Source: Breviolum minutum Mf 1.05b.01
Lineage: Eukaryota; Sar; Dinophyceae; Suessiales; Symbiodiniaceae
Direction of reading: 5' to 3'
Assembly: GCA_000507305.1 (NCBI GenBank)
Contig: DF239805.1
Span: forward strand, 63,853-127,852
DNA length: 64,000 bases
Within the stretch, counting starts at the first letter, position 1. Each line of letters starts with the position of its first letter. This document shows, in pieces, positions 10,129-21,984 of the stretch. A program made the position numbers and the translations under genes. Under the pieces are notes generated by a model, which worked only from the letters and a program-made list of their open reading frames with translations, was not told the DNA's origin and made no database searches.

Positions 10129-10220
10129 GTGGTTGGAAAAAAGGTGCTTTAATGGTGATTTACCATGGTAGAATCCGTTGAAAAACACCAACGAAACAAA
10201 CAAAACATGAAGGAAACCGT
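10126..10220 (+). repeat. family-D repeat (copy 1)
   Basis: Shares GGTGGTTGG, TTTAATGGTGATTTACCATG and GTAGAATCCGTT with copies at 17950-18060, 20990-21080 and 58620-58740. Confidence 0.6.
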
Positions 10221-10505
10221 TTCACAAAAAACGAAGATTGATACTTTTTGGGTTGGCCCTGGAATGAGGGAAGTTTCATTCCCATCAGAACCATGTATAG
10301 GGACTCATTCCCTCATTGCCAAACAGTTTTTCTAAGCAACAAAATGAAGATATTTTTGGTGCCACCTTTTTTGTTGGGGAAGCACTGAAAAAGAACATAT
10401 TTTTTCTTGGAAAACATCTTCCATTGATGGCCCTTCGAATCTCCAGTCTTCCGCCAAATTGCTCTCAGTGGATCCAAAGTTTGTCCTGGTGAGATGGTAT
10501 GGAAG

Positions 10506-10600
10506 CAATCTGAAGGCATGGACGGAAATAGGTGGACACAATCTGAAGGCATGTTGTTGTTGTTGTTGCTGTTGTTGTTGTTGTTGTTGTCGTTGTCGTT
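10506..10600 (+). repeat. 34-bp duplication and (TGT)n microsatellite
   Basis: The block CAATCTGAAGGCATG occurs twice (about 10506 and 10540), and the second copy leads straight into a TGT/TGC trinucleotide run at 10552-10600. Confidence 0.85.
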
Positions 10601-10609
10601 TGGATCATG

Positions 10610-11550
10610 AGTATTGTCAGAGTCATTTCAACGACGACTCAATTTTCACGCTTGGATTTCACATTCACAACCATTCGCCAACAATTCGCCCAAACATCTA
10701 AGTCAAATTGAACCATCATCAAAACATGGATGGATGAACTCACTGAACCTACTTGCTAGGAAACATTCCATGTTTTTTTCCGAGAAAAAAAACATATCTC
10801 CAACACACCTCCAAACATATCTCCAACACCCAAAGCTTTTCACCTCAACCCGAATATTCTGCATGATAAGACTGAGCCTGGCGATGCAGATATCCCGGAA
10901 AGTGTTCGTTTGGATTTTCTTGTGGGTTTTCCAGCGACTCCCGGGATGTAGCCCTGAAATTAGATTGGGATTTTACAAGGTTTCTACTGATTCTTTATGT
11001 AAAAACATGTGAAATCCTGGGCACGGGCTGGTATTTTTCTGGTGAATGCTGGTGAGCTTTTTTGCCAATCCTACTGTTGAAAGCAAATCTCGTAGTGGTT
11101 GCACAGGTTCAGGCTGGTAGTTTATCAATCACAATGTATCATGGGAAAAGGTTCCATTTCTAAACTTAGCAACCCAAGCAGCACCGAAATTTCCATGATT
11201 TCCACCAACCCTCAACGATGATTTGCGGGCATAGAACTAATCTCATTTAAGCTTTATTCCCTCAAGACGGCCAACTGCTGCATGATTTGTGCAGCTTGAA
11301 CTGCCTTTCGGAAGGAGCAAAACACAACAACAATTTCTTGATTCACCCGGTAGTTCACCTTTTTTTTTCCACTGGGTCACTTGACAGCAGGTGGGATTAG
11401 ACAATGCATTCACATGGTTTCAGCATAGACACATCCTTTTCGTAGCCTCTGGTTTTACGTAACATAAGCAATGGAAAGTCCCTATAACTCGCTGGGTTTC
11501 ACCCATCCATGGCGACCCGTTGTTGCACTTAAACTATGTATATCCCTAGG
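10610..11550. other. stretch without a supported gene
   Basis: A plus-strand open frame covers 10614-11012, but its composition follows base composition and I do not call it. No repeat family recognised. Confidence 0.4.
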
Positions 11551-11778
11551 TCAGCCTGGGTCGATGTGTTTCTGCCTCAAGTTTCCCAAAACAAACCTGC
11601 TGAAGTTCACCCTGAATTTACATCTGAAAACAGAGAAAAAAACATCTCCCGAATTTTCGTCCCTTTTGGCCAAATCAGGTCCTATATATTTGCTCAAAAC
11701 CCTGAAGGCTAATTGAATCTTCACATCTGCTTCTCCACTTCCTCCAAATTTCTGTCTCAAAAAAAATGACACCTCCAC
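11551..11778 (-). CDS. possible exon
   Basis: Minus-strand frame with GSGEADVKIQLAFRVLSKYI and GPDLAKRDENSGDVFFS, stop at 11551. Balanced composition. The opposite strand is also open, so this is only a candidate. Confidence 0.25.
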   Translation of the reverse strand: MEVSFFLRQKFGGSGEADVKIQLAFRVLSKYIGPDLAKRDENSGDVFFSVFRCKFRVNFSRFVLGNLRQKHIDPG

Positions 11779-11893
11779 TTCCTCTTCCCCAAAATCTCCA
11801 ACTTTGTTGTTTTCTTCGCCACAAATTTTCTAAAATTTGTGAATTTACTTCGCATGTCTGGCTGAATTTCACCAACTCCGAAAAAACAACCAT

Positions 11894-12018
11894 CAACTAA
11901 TGGTAAATTGGTGGGGTTTGGATTCCTGGGATCTTATGAAAGGGATTGGGACTCTTAGGAAAACCCCCATGTGGATCCGAAACGACCGGGTCCCAAACCA
12001 CTAATTTACTATTAGTTG
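11894..12018 (+). repeat. family-G inverted-repeat element (copy 1)
   Basis: Left end CAACTAATGGTAAATTGGTG, right end CACTAATTTACTATTAGTTG in inverted orientation. The interior GGATTCCTGGGATCTTATGA is shared with 56483-56629. Confidence 0.7.
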
Positions 12019-12134
12019 AAACTATGATTCTTGGGGAATCTTGGGGAAAATTATAACCCATAAATACCCACAATATAGGGCCTCTATGGGCTTATATTGG
12101 GATTTCCCACAGGATTTTTTAACCGACAGGATTT

Positions 12135-12340
12135 TCAAACCGTGAAAACTCCAAACCCATCGCCGCCTTGTGACCCACCAAAGAGATGCGATTCACAAAG
12201 GAACGAGTCGCCTGGTTGACATCCTTTTTCTTTCCGGATTTTGGGGGTGAAAGCTTCGAACAATTTTGGGTTACAAAAAACACGGGACTTCTTGACATCA
12301 TGGAAATTGCTGAAAAAAACCATTCGGGTTTGCACGGAAA
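12135..12340 (-). CDS. possible exon
   Basis: Minus-strand frame with DVNQATRSFVNRISLVGHKA and a Lys-rich upstream part. Antisense is open as well. Lies between a family-G and a family-C element. Confidence 0.22.
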
Positions 12341-12352
12341 AAGGTGTATATC

Positions 12353-12475
12353 TTGGGTGGTTATCCCCCTTCTAAGTAGTGAGATATGAAGGTTTAGCTC
12401 GGGATCCCCAAACCTAAAAAAATGCTTCATGTCATCCTGGTGGTCACTGTTATCGGGGAAGGGGGGCCACACCCT
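12353..12475 (+). repeat. family-C inverted-repeat element (copy 2)
   Basis: Ends TTGGGTGGTTATCCCCCTT and AAGGGGGGCCACACCC. Contains ATGTCATCCTGGTGGTCACT. Confidence 0.72.
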
Positions 12476-12989
12476 ATGTATGAAGAGCACAATTTATATA
12501 TATATACATACATAAGTATGAGTATGAGTACATATATGTTTTCATTCACATGTCCTTCCACAGATGGTTGTCTTTTTGTTGGTATCATCGCATCCTTGAA
12601 CTTTGAGGGGGGCACCCACTAGCAACTTCAACATTCACAGAATGGATTTGACTAAATATCAACGGTACCAAGCTGAAACATCCCAAAACCAAGCCATCCC
12701 TGAAATTTTTTATGCTTCCGTTTGGTTGGTAAAACCCCAGTGATTGCATTTTGTTACGTTCATGTTTCCATCTGTTTTTTTCTCGAACAATAAGAACGCC
12801 CAACATGAAATGGACCCAAGCACAAATATCTTTTGTATTCCCAAATCCCATCATTGAAAGGCTTTATATAGTTTGGTTTTTCCAAGTTTTGTGCGTTTGA
12901 AAAATACACGCTGTAACACTCAAATGACGTAGCAATTGAAAAATGGATGGTTGAAAGACAAGCCAGCTTCCTTTCGGGGCAAGCAAACA

Positions 12990-13042
12990 AGAGGCATATA
13001 TTTTTCAGGTGCGAACTTGCTATTGGTTTTCAGGGAGGGTAA
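12990..13042 (+). repeat. family-A fragment
   Basis: TTTTTCAGGTGCGAACTTGC followed by GGTTTTCAGGGAGGGTAA, a right half of family A. Confidence 0.5.
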
Positions 13043-13049
13043 CTCACCA

Positions 13050-13600
13050 TGAAACTTTGGAAAATTCGAAAAACATCGAACTCTCCTTTACCATCGAAAC
13101 ACATCCAACAACGACTCTGATGTTACACAAACACATGACACATACAAATACATGATATACAGGATATATACATCATCTATAAACAACTATCTATACACTA
13201 CAAATGATATACAAATATACATCTATGAATATCTATACATTACAACTGGTCATCGGATTTTGTGACAAAACCAGACCTCCGGATCCATCGATTCCTCGAT
13301 CAAAAGTTGCAAACTCGACAACCTGTTTTTGAATCTCCCGTTGCTCATTTTGAAAGTTAGGGTGGCTGGATATGGTCGAACAATTTTGGCTTCAAGGGAT
13401 TTGGAATTGGCTAGGTTTTCCTTTTATTCTGGTGAGTTTGGTTTTCTTGAATGGGTTTTATAAGTTTGTATAGTTTATTGGATGCTGTTGAGTAAAACAA
13501 TTGATAGAGTTCAAGTGTTTTTTACCTTGTTTTAGTTCACAAAATCACACAAACTCCACATCCAAATGCTTCTGAATGTCACCAGTACCTTGTGTCTACA
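13050..13600. other. TA/CA-rich stretch without a supported gene
   Basis: 13136-13250 is a degenerate ATACATC/ATCTATACAC-rich tract. The remainder is AT-rich with no convincing frame. Confidence 0.5.
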
Positions 13601-13605
13601 TTTGG

Positions 13606-13866
13606 TCAGTCAACACGTGGAGTGGATGAACCTGGAAACCACGGACATGATTCTGAAGCTTTTTTAGTTGCCCCCTTTCGGTCATCAATCCTGAAAAGAC
13701 CATCCAACCGGAACCTTTGAAAGTCTTCCAAAAAGCCAACAAAAAAATTGGCAATTTTTGTACATCTCCAACTTGGACTTTGCCATTTTCGAAACGTCTC
13801 CCAATCTTCGCCTCTGAAACTTATGGCCGATGCAAGTGATCTTCGCCTGGAAGGGTTCACTTCCAA
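13606..13866 (-). CDS. possible 3'-terminal exon
   Basis: 86-codon minus-strand open frame ending at 13606. It reads GEDWETFRKWQSPSWRCTKI and FRIDDRKGATKKASESCPWF. Another minus frame over the upstream half is also open. Trp- and charge-rich composition suggests real coding. Unrecognised. Confidence 0.33.
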   Translation of the reverse strand: MEVNPSRRRSLASAISFRGEDWETFRKWQSPSWRCTKIANFFVGFLEDFQRFRLDGLFRIDDRKGATKKASESCPWFPGSSTPRVD

Positions 13867-14027
13867 ATGGCCGTTTTGGTAGATGTCATGGGAACCCCAC
13901 GTTTTCCTTCATTTCTATGGGTAAAAAATCCATAATTTCAGGGCTTAATACCTTCATCATTCTCCATGTTTTTTTTTGGGGATCCAACGGTGGCTTTTTC
14001 TACATAGGGGCGATCTTAACCACTGAT

Positions 14028-14053
14028 CCGATCAAGTGGGATGATCCTCCACG
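14028..14053 (+). repeat. family-F end fragment
   Basis: AAGTGGGATGATCCTCCACG matches the terminal block of the family-F elements at 25051-25207 and 53114-53263. Confidence 0.45.
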
Positions 14054-14059
14054 AGGAAA

Positions 14060-15470
14060 TAAGTGAAAAACCCACTTGGGGAAAGGATGGCGTTTAGCTA
14101 GCGGCGTTTGCAACTCCCATGTGTAAAATTGCCTTATCATGGCTCCCCCAACTATTTTCCAAGCCACCTTTTAATTGGGAGTGGCTAAGTAGCCATCGAT
14201 CCTTTCACCAGAGTGGTTCGGAGTCAAATCGGATTTGTTCACAGTCAAATTGGTTCCCATCACCTCCCCACATAATCGGTTGAACATAAAAAAACCACCA
14301 CCCAGAGATGACCTCTTCTTATTTTTTTTGGAGCCCAAAAACCCCCAAAAACAAACACTAGAAAAATATCACCGTTTTGGGAGCATCTGATGTGCTGATG
14401 AAACTGCTCCTGATCTTCCTGTTTTTGATTGTGTGTTTTTTTCAATACCTCCCCATGACAACCCGCAAATAGCCATCAACTAAGTAGGGAGCCAAAAGGG
14501 GTTTATTGACTTCGGTAGCTTTTTGTGATGCTTTGAACTCAAAAGGCAAACCTATAATCACCAGGTCTATGATCGATTCACCTAGAATTGATCCAAAAAC
14601 ACGTCCTCAAAAACATCTTGCACACAAAATTTGTCAGCTGGAAAAAAGGAACATATGTTTTTTTGTTAAGCTTTTTTTGTTGCTGGGTACCCACTTGTTC
14701 TTCTTAATGGAGATGATAAAACACAAGAATTGAAATGATTCTTTCGATCAATGAAAAATTCTTCCTCTCCTCTCTGCTGATTGTGGTAAGGCTTCGGATG
14801 ATTTCGAATGTTTCATCTAACCTCCAAAATATCATCCAAATAGTTGGTGGTTTACCTAAGGAAATTGACTGTTCGTACTAATCCCTGAACTAAACAGAGA
14901 AAACATCTCTTGAGACTTGCCAATAACCAACCTAAAAACCTAAAGGACATATTGTGGGAGGCATTCGCCACTGAGTCGTCGCAAGGATGAAATCCACCCG
15001 GCAAGAAATGTAAAAATCTGGAAGCCCCTCAGAAACCTACTGAGCAGTACTTGATATGAATACATAAATATACATATTATGTATTCAAAGAACAAATGAA
15101 CATAAAAGGTATGTATATATATATATGTATATACAACTAATCTCTCCACTTTTGAAAAATCATATATACACATTGTTATTTCATTCACCTAAACTGTTTT
15201 TTTCGTAGGTTTTCTTTTCATCAACATCGAATGGACCTCTGTGGCATCACCATCTTCTACAATGCACTTGGCACTTGGAGGCATCTCCTGGGATCACGTT
15301 AGGAGGCAATGAAATCTAGGAAGATACAGATACATCTGCAAAAGCAATTTTTTCAGCACCTGCGGCTAACAAACCCCTCTCCAAAAAAAAGGTGAACAAA
15401 AATCATGTAATTTTTGTTTTGTTGAAGGGTTCAGTGGTTTTTTCTTTTGAGATGAATTTTTGAAGATGGA
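14060..15470. other. stretch without a supported gene
   Basis: AT-rich sequence with a TA-rich tract around 15061-15130. I see no open frame that stands out. Confidence 0.5.
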
Positions 15471-15997
15471 TTTTTTTGATTCTTGTGGAATTGACAAACA
15501 TATCCTCCAGGGAACGAATTCATATCCCACCATGGTTCTTACGTTCCCACTTTTTTTTCCAAACTTCTTTTCAAGTTGACTCTTTCTGGAGGATTTCCTC
15601 TACCAAAAGGAAAGGTTTTTTTGTTGGATTCACCAGTGCTACAGCCGGTGCCAATTTTGGTATACAAATACCCTACCAAAAGTAGAATAAATATTCATCC
15701 TATTTTTGAAAGTTTCCCCCCTTTTTTTGTCATGGAAAAACCAGAAAAAATATGGCAAACAAAAACATTCACTACTTCCACTCCCAGAGGTTTGGGGTTC
15801 AACCACCGGCCCCAACCTTTGGGGTAAAACGATTCGGAAGGCGAAATGGGAAAGCTGCCAGCAAATCCAGCCGCCGTAAAGTCTGGATTTTTGTTCCCTG
15901 AAAGTTAGGGAGGTGAAACAAAAAAAACAACCACATCTTTGAGATAGGAAAACATCCCCATGGTTTTTTTTTGGTGTCCCACCCGGAAAAAAAACAC

Positions 15998-16061
15998 CCT
16001 CCTCGATGTCGCTGAAATCCAAATCTGCGGGAAGTTTGTCAAAGGAAACTGAGAAATCCAT
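15998..16061 (-). CDS. possible 64-nt exon starting with ATG
   Basis: Minus-strand ATG at 16061 directly follows TTGATTCAAG. The frame reads MDFSVSFDKLPADLDFSDIE and ends GAGGAGG|GTGTTT at 15998, a fair donor. It could be a first coding exon, or an internal exon after the AG. Unrecognised. Confidence 0.35.
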
Positions 16062-16390
16062 CTTGAATCAACAAAAAACTGTTCATCCTAGAAGCTAATC
16101 CAACAACAAAATCAGGAAATGATTTCCACAGAAATGGGAACAGATCTACATCAAATCCTGCCTTTAAAAAAACATGCTTGTTTTTGGCCAAGCGCAGAAG
16201 GGCTTGGTCAGATATTCCCTGAAATTGGATCCAAACTTTGACCCAAAAACACATCTCGGAGGGAACTGTCCCTAACACCTCCACAACAAAACATCTTACC
16301 CCCAACAATCCCATCAAAAATATATCTTGGGGGAAAACTTCTCTAGTAAAAACTCCATAAGCTATGACTTTCCCCCCAAAAAAAAACACC
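16060..16390 (-). CDS. coding-like segment, hydrophobic-rich, unrecognised
   Basis: Minus-strand open frame of about 110 codons. It includes VIAYGVFTREVFPQDIFLMG and GISDQALLRLAKNKHVFLKA. The first half is hydrophobic (LLGVRCFVVEVLG) and could be buried or membrane associated. It is immediately upstream of the 15998-16061 segment. No family recognised. Confidence 0.35.
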
Positions 16391-17094
16391 ACCCAAGCGA
16401 TAATTCCGAGTTGGTCGGGTTCATGAGTGTTTTTTTTTTCACCTGTTGGATACCCCGGACAGTTGGATTTTGCAACGGAGGCTGAAGTTTCGAGATGAAG
16501 AAGTTTGGGGGGGAAGTTTCATATTGGGATTTGGAAAAGTTTCTTTGGGAAGACTCTTGAACTGAAATTATGTAAACTATGCATCATGAGATTCGAACTT
16601 GTCTTCTTTGACCTTTCTTTTGTGTGGTCTCTTGTTTCCACCACCACTTCCTCGATTTTGAAAAGATATCGGTATGAAATCACGCCACCTTGCAAACCCT
16701 GCAAAGGTTTTTCTCCACTGGAAAACTAGTGGATGCCATGAAGGTTCAAAGTCATATTTTAAGCCGTAAAGTAGTGATGATGATTTTACCACTGTGTACC
16801 AGGGTTGTACGACAGAGCCCAATATTTTTTTGTATACATCATACATCTCCCAAACTGTGGAAAATTTGGGTAGCGCTCCACATTATCATTCCCTTCATGT
16901 TCACAGACCGATGATTTTGATCTTTATAAAGACCTCATTTTCCGCAAAAAGTGTTGAACCAAAAACGGGTCCTAGGTTCAAAACCAGGGGACTTTCTAAC
17001 TTCAATTTCTGCCAGCAAAGAAACACCTATAGGTTTGGAGAGTTGAATTTCCATCTTGTTGCAACAAAAAATCCATGTGACACATCCTTCCTCG

Positions 17095-17240
17095 TTTTTT
17101 TTTCAAAGCTCATGGGTTACCCATGGCCCGTTCTTTACATGTTTTTGTTCCGGCTAGCTGCCGATGTTCACAACATCTGGCCCCGTGCCTTCATGGTTAC
17201 AAAAGAGTTTCAGCAATCGTGGCTTGGAATACCTCAGGGT
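17095..17240 (+). CDS. possible exon, partly hydrophobic
   Basis: Plus-strand frame with MGYPWPVLYMFLFRLAADVH and AFMVTKEFQQSWLGIPQG, ending at CCTCAG|GGTTTT or CAGG|GTTTTC, a plausible donor. GC-richer than flanks. The hydrophobic PVLYMFLFRLAA stretch could be a membrane segment. Unrecognised. Confidence 0.36.
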
Positions 17241-17261
17241 TTTCGCGGGTTTGGGGTTAAC

Positions 17262-17345
17262 AGGACCCACCTGAACGGACCCCGAAAAAACCTGAGTATC
17301 TCATAGCTCGCAATGCAACTTAGGGGTCCGTTGGGATTCGGTCCC
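17262..17345. repeat. short inverted-repeat element
   Basis: AGGACCCACCTGAACGGACC at the left is matched in inverted sense by GGGGTCCGTTGGGATTCGGT at the right. Single copy noticed. Confidence 0.45.
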
Positions 17346-17438
17346 ATTAGATTTTTGATGGAGATAACATGTGTCTTTTTTTTGGAAGGGGTTTGTTTTG
17401 GTGTTTCTGCAAAGAACAAATCATTTCATGAAACCCTC

Positions 17439-17464
17439 ATGGATGGAATTCATGGATGGAATTC
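17439..17464 (+). repeat. 13-bp tandem duplication
   Basis: TCATGGATGGAAT is repeated twice head to tail. Confidence 0.8.
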
Positions 17465-17479
17465 ATTGAGGTGTTCACC

Positions 17480-17945
17480 ATGAAAACACACACGAGAAAA
17501 ACAGGTAAAATGAGCATCTTTTGTTAGGGAATCAGCTAAGCAGGTGCCCCTTTAACTGGGAGAATAGGGATCGCGTGTTTTTATAAATCATCAGCACATG
17601 ATCACCAAGCGCATCAAACTTATGAACAATTGAATCCGAGATAAGCATCAAACCACCTGACCTTCAGCTGATTTTGATAATATTTGAGTAGAACATCATT
17701 CCTATTAGATGATGATGAGTATTTGTTGCTGTAGTATTTGTTTCTATCATCAGTCAGTAAAATACTATTTGAACGATTTCTAGAGATCAACTTTCCTATT
17801 TGATGAGGTCAATATGAGGATATTTTACAGATACTCTTTACATAATTTGATGATTTGTTAGCGTTTTTAATCTTCAAATTCTAGACGATCATGAATATCA
17901 TAAACAAAAATACACATTGATGAATCACAATAAGACTTTACACTT
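17480..17945. other. stretch without a supported gene
   Basis: Strongly AT-rich with many short ATGAT/ATCAT motifs; nothing else seen. Confidence 0.5.
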
Positions 17946-17949
17946 CTTT

Positions 17950-18060
17950 AGTTAGATTTGCTTAAGGTGGTTGGAACACATTCCCCAAATGGTGTTTTTT
18001 TCATGGTGCATTTACCATGGTACCATTCGTTTTCAAAAACCTTTAAAGAAAGAAAAACTT
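17950..18060 (+). repeat. family-D repeat (copy 2)
   Basis: AGATTTGCTTAAGGTGGTTG, CCCCAAATGGTG and GCATTTACCATGGTACCATT align with copies near 10126, 20990 and 58620. Confidence 0.6.
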
Positions 18061-18061
18061 C

Positions 18062-18192
18062 AGCTCAACAAACCGAACGTCCCAAAACTCGGATACCTTT
18101 TCTCCTGTGAATTCCCGAATTCCATCGGATTTTGGCCGGCGAAATCTGAGACGTCCCGAACGTCTCCTCTTCATCCTTCGGCGGCCTTAGGA
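18062..18192 (+). CDS. possible exon with a strong donor
   Basis: Plus-strand open frame with NVPKLGYLFSCEFPNSIGFW and TSPLHPSAALGG. It ends at TTAGGAG|GTAAGATT, an almost ideal 5' splice site at 18193. GC-richer than surroundings. Frame not certain because two plus frames are open. Unrecognised. Confidence 0.33.
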
Positions 18193-18279
18193 GGTAAGAT
18201 TCGACATGGATAAAGCCAAGAAATGGATGAATAGAATTATATAACACAAAAAAACTGGATTTTGTGTGGATGATTTAAG

Positions 18280-18780
18280 ATGAATTTAGGATGATTGAAG
18301 ATGTTTCAAGATGATTGTTTTGATGATCTAACAGGTAAGTGGTAAACTGGTAACATGTTCTTTTAGCCTTGTTTTTTGTTTTCAATTGTACTAACTGTAA
18401 CTTCTCTAGAGTCTTCAAACAAAAATCCCACATCTTTTGCAAGTGATTTTTCAACTCATGGGGATTGGGCGGGTAACCTGGGGACCAATGATCTAAGTTG
18501 CAGGCGCCAAAGAAATTCATCATGAACGTGTGGTTAAAGGAAGTATCAATCTTTTTTATCTTAACATGTGTGAAGCTTTTTTGAGGAATTGCGGGTAGTA
18601 ATTATAAACAGGTACACCTATTAAGTAAAATCGATATTTCTACCTTAGAAAATGAAGCTCATACTCTACAAGGGCATGTGATTTAAAGAACAATTCCTGC
18701 TGGGAGCTGAATTTCCCCATCTTCAACTTTGCGAACGGCAAGTCCAAGGGATGCTTGAAAGAAATGGTCCCAAAGGATAA
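18280..18780. other. stretch without a supported gene
   Basis: AT-rich; degenerate TTTAAGATGA/GATTGAAGATG repeats at 18268-18330. No convincing frame. Confidence 0.45.
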
Positions 18781-19074
18781 ATATGTCAAAGGGGAATGAA
18801 ACTGGTAGAAACAGGTTTGCAACAAAATCACTTGAACTCAATCCACAAATCCAAGTGTGCAAAAAACTGATTCGCTACAGTTCTATTGGTTTTTGGATAT
18901 CTTCGCCCAGTACAAAACCTTCGGGGGATGGCTTTTTTCTTCATCTAGTTTTGGACCCAAAAACAAAGATCAAAAAAGGCAAAAGGGCAAAAGATGGCTT
19001 TGGGTTTCACGGATCTCAACATCAGAAATACAACACAACATGGATTGATTTGAGCAACGTCAACAACATCCTGA

Positions 19075-19310
19075 TTGGTTAATGACGGGATTCCATTAAT
19101 GGTTCATCAGAATCCTCATATAACTGGGCAGTATTTCATCCCCTCTGTACAGCCACTAACGATGGTGAACTCGTCACTGCAATCAGGTGGCGTGGGAAAG
19201 CGCACACTAACACTGGCAAGGTTGATCTTTTCCTGTGCACTGGCGTGTTTGCCGCATATTTTTTCCGCTCTTAGCTTCTTAGACCCTTATTCAAACAACC
19301 ATGTTTCCTT
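19075..19310 (+). CDS. possible exon
   Basis: Plus-strand frame with VHQNPHITGQYFIPSVQPLT and SGGVGKRTLTLARLIFSC, then a hydrophobic stretch. No splice sites chosen. Unrecognised. Confidence 0.25.
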
Positions 19311-19659
19311 TTTTGAATCTCAATGGTACCTCTTTCGACTTTAAAAGGTCAACTTTTTTCACGAAAACATAGCATCAACATTTTTCCAAAACTTCCATTC
19401 TTCCTTAGCAAATTTACAAATGTCCGAAAAACATCCCAATGCTCTTTGAAGCTTCAAATGGTTCAACCGCATGTTTTGGCGTGCTTTGGCAATTCGTGGT
19501 TCTCGACTGATCTTCAAAGATTTCAAACATGCGAACGACTAAAGGATTTGACAAAGACACCTTTTGCCCAGCTGAAACAGAAGTCGTTTCTTTTTTTTGA
19601 CGATGTTCTGTCTGGTAAACTTAGTAAACATCGTCCAAAAATGGTTGGTACCACCACCT

Positions 19660-20240
19660 AGTACTGATGTCAATATTTTTGCACAACGATTGATCATTGG
19701 AAAAAATCATCTTGACAAGATGGTGGTTTCCACCGAAAAGCAGTCCTGGATTTCATATGTCATTTAATCAGACCAAGATGAGAGGATATTTTCATTGAAT
19801 GATCCCAAACAAAAAACAATCCAGGACTGAATATTTTAAGTTTTAGCTAGCTCTGACTCAAACTCCCCTCCAATCAAAACCTCATTTGTCACTAATCACC
19901 AGCCATGGAAAGCGGCAAAGCGACTCCCCCCAGCAAAAAGCAGCTCTGACTTTTGGTGGATTTGTTTTTCTCCGCCAAGGATGGTGAAACAAGCGAGGTC
20001 AGGTAGTGATCAAAGGTGGTATCAAATGTCGATGTATAACCTGGAGAAGTTCAGTCATTGGCTTGGTTGGTGTTCCTCCGTTGGTTGGTTTGGTTGGTTG
20101 GTTTCATTGAAGAGAAGAACCAAGAAACTCTGAGTTTTTTTCATTCACTGTTTTGGATGCCTCAACCAACATGTCTTTTCAGAGAATCAAACGTTGCAAC
20201 ATGACATGAGGATTTTTCATCCAATTTTTCGGCATGTCCA
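19660..20240. other. stretch without a supported gene
   Basis: No convincing frame. A TTGGTTGG-type simple repeat lies at 20065-20102. Confidence 0.45.
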
Positions 20241-20247
20241 AGACGCC

Positions 20248-20353
20248 TACCCTCCCTGAAACCAACAAGTTCGCCCCTGAAAATAGGCCTTCCCAAAAGG
20301 AAATTTCATCTTCCAACCATCCATTTCTGATGCTTTGTTAGTTTCAGGAGTGT
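20248..20353 (+). repeat. family-A inverted-repeat element (intact copy)
   Basis: Left end TACCCTCCCTGAAACCAACA, then GCCCCTGAAAATAGGCCTTC; right end GTTAGTTTCAGGAGTGT. About 106 bp with clear inverted ends, one of the best representatives of the family. Confidence 0.82.
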
Positions 20354-20989
20354 CAGGGAAAATGAGGGTTTTCGAAACAAGCAACAAGCATCTGCTTGAA
20401 TCGGACAACATGTCCCATAAAAACACACACATGTGGACACCAGCTAGTGGTGGCTTTCTATTTACAAAAATCACATACCCTTTATCTATCAGGTGGGATA
20501 ACAACCACAAGTTTTTAAAAGACGACAATTTTCCGTAACCTGCAACTTGAATCTGACTAACTCACTCCAGTTTAGCGGAATCCGCCAAGCAACTCTAAAT
20601 CTTCTCCACCACTGACGCTCCAACCACAAATCTTTTCATCCCAATGAATTCCATCGCCATTGTCGCAGGAGTGATAGATTTTCTTAGCCTGGGATCTGAA
20701 TGCCGAGATCTGATGTCGACATGCGTCAAGATGTTGAAATGACAGCTAAAATAGAAAAGTTTGCATTTTTTTTTTCAACTGCCAGGTTTTTTCTTTGCAA
20801 AGATTGTTGAATGCAAATTCCTCTTCTGTGAAAATCCTCCGATGTAGCTACAGCAAATTGTATCAAAAAGGCAATTTTTCCCATGATCGGTGAGAATCAA
20901 GGGATCCCTGATTTCACCACAGAACGATCCTTCTTTAAAACACAAGGATCGGATTCCTTTTTTAAGAAAGGACTTTCAAATCCTTAAAT

Positions 20990-21080
20990 TGAAAGTATTC
21001 CCCTTTAATGATGGTGAAAAATGGTGAATCGCAATGGTAGCATCCGTAAAAAGTCACCAAACAAAACGAAACAAAAGAAA
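20990..21080 (+). repeat. family-D repeat (copy 3)
   Basis: CCCCTTTAATGATGGTG, GGTGAATCGCAATGGTAGCA and TCCGTAAAAAGTCACCAAAC match the other family-D copies. Confidence 0.55.
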
Positions 21081-21339
21081 ACAGTTCATTTGATTCAAAA
21101 CTTCCACGTGTTTTTCCACCGTTCAAGAAACATACCCTTTTCGTTTGATTCATTTATTGGCAACGAGATCCAACAACACTACCAATAAGCCTTGCACCTC
21201 AGATTCTATTTTTGGGGGGCCTCGAGAAAGAGGCACAAAATATACATCAAACAATTTGATACACCAAAGATGGTGGTTTGGGACAAGCAAATCCTTTGGC
21301 TTTGGGCATCTTTGGGCGAAATTTCTCCGTGCTTCACTG

Positions 21340-21480
21340 AAGCACCATTGCTCACAACGTGACAAAACCCTGACTTTCCATGAAATACTGATTGGATCAT
21401 GACCGGATCTTTATTTCATTGCTTATGAAATATTCCCTGGGTAGTACAATCTTCTCTATATAACCCAACCAACCAGGGTT
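21340..21480 (+). repeat. family-I degenerate repeat
   Basis: Blocks such as CATGAAATACTGATTGG, ATGACCGGATC and CTGGGTAGTACAA are shared, in the same order, with 22985-23100 and in part with 26690-26800. No inverted ends found. Confidence 0.4.
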
Positions 21481-21872
21481 TTATAGCAAATGCAAATCAT
21501 TATAGGGTTATACTACCTATAGTCATATCGTGATTCATAATCCTATCATAATCCTGGTAATACAATATGATATTATATTCATATCCCTCGTGTTTGTAGC
21601 CCTGGTTCTTATATTCCTAGCCCTAGTAATATGAAATTCATAACCCTGGGATTTGTAACCCTGGTGCTTACATTCATAACCCTTGGTAACATGATCCTCT
21701 ACGTACAACAAATCACCACGAACCCTTACGGACCCGAAACGATTTCTGGGGAAAGGAGCCAACTTATTGTGATGTTTGCGATCCCAGTGATTGGCTGTGT
21801 GCCACAAACGTCCTGGCCGTTGCTTTGTGGGTTGTGAACGCCGCGCGCCAAGAAAATTTCAGGAGTTTTCCA

Positions 21873-21984
21873 GGTGGTACTGTTGATGGAAAGATTCCTG
21901 CTTGAGGTTGCTAGTTTATCCCATTATTTACAAGGTTTTGTACATCCCAGGTGGTTGTTTGGGATTTCTTCCATCAACAGTATC
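21873..21984 (+). repeat. family-H inverted-repeat element (copy 1)
   Basis: Left GGTGGTACTGTTGATGGAAA, right TTTCTTCCATCAACAGTATC; about 112 bp. Confidence 0.78.

Noticed and set aside
10614-11012. 132-codon plus-strand ORF
   Set aside because: Composition tracks the DNA, and no splice sites or protein-like blocks stand out.
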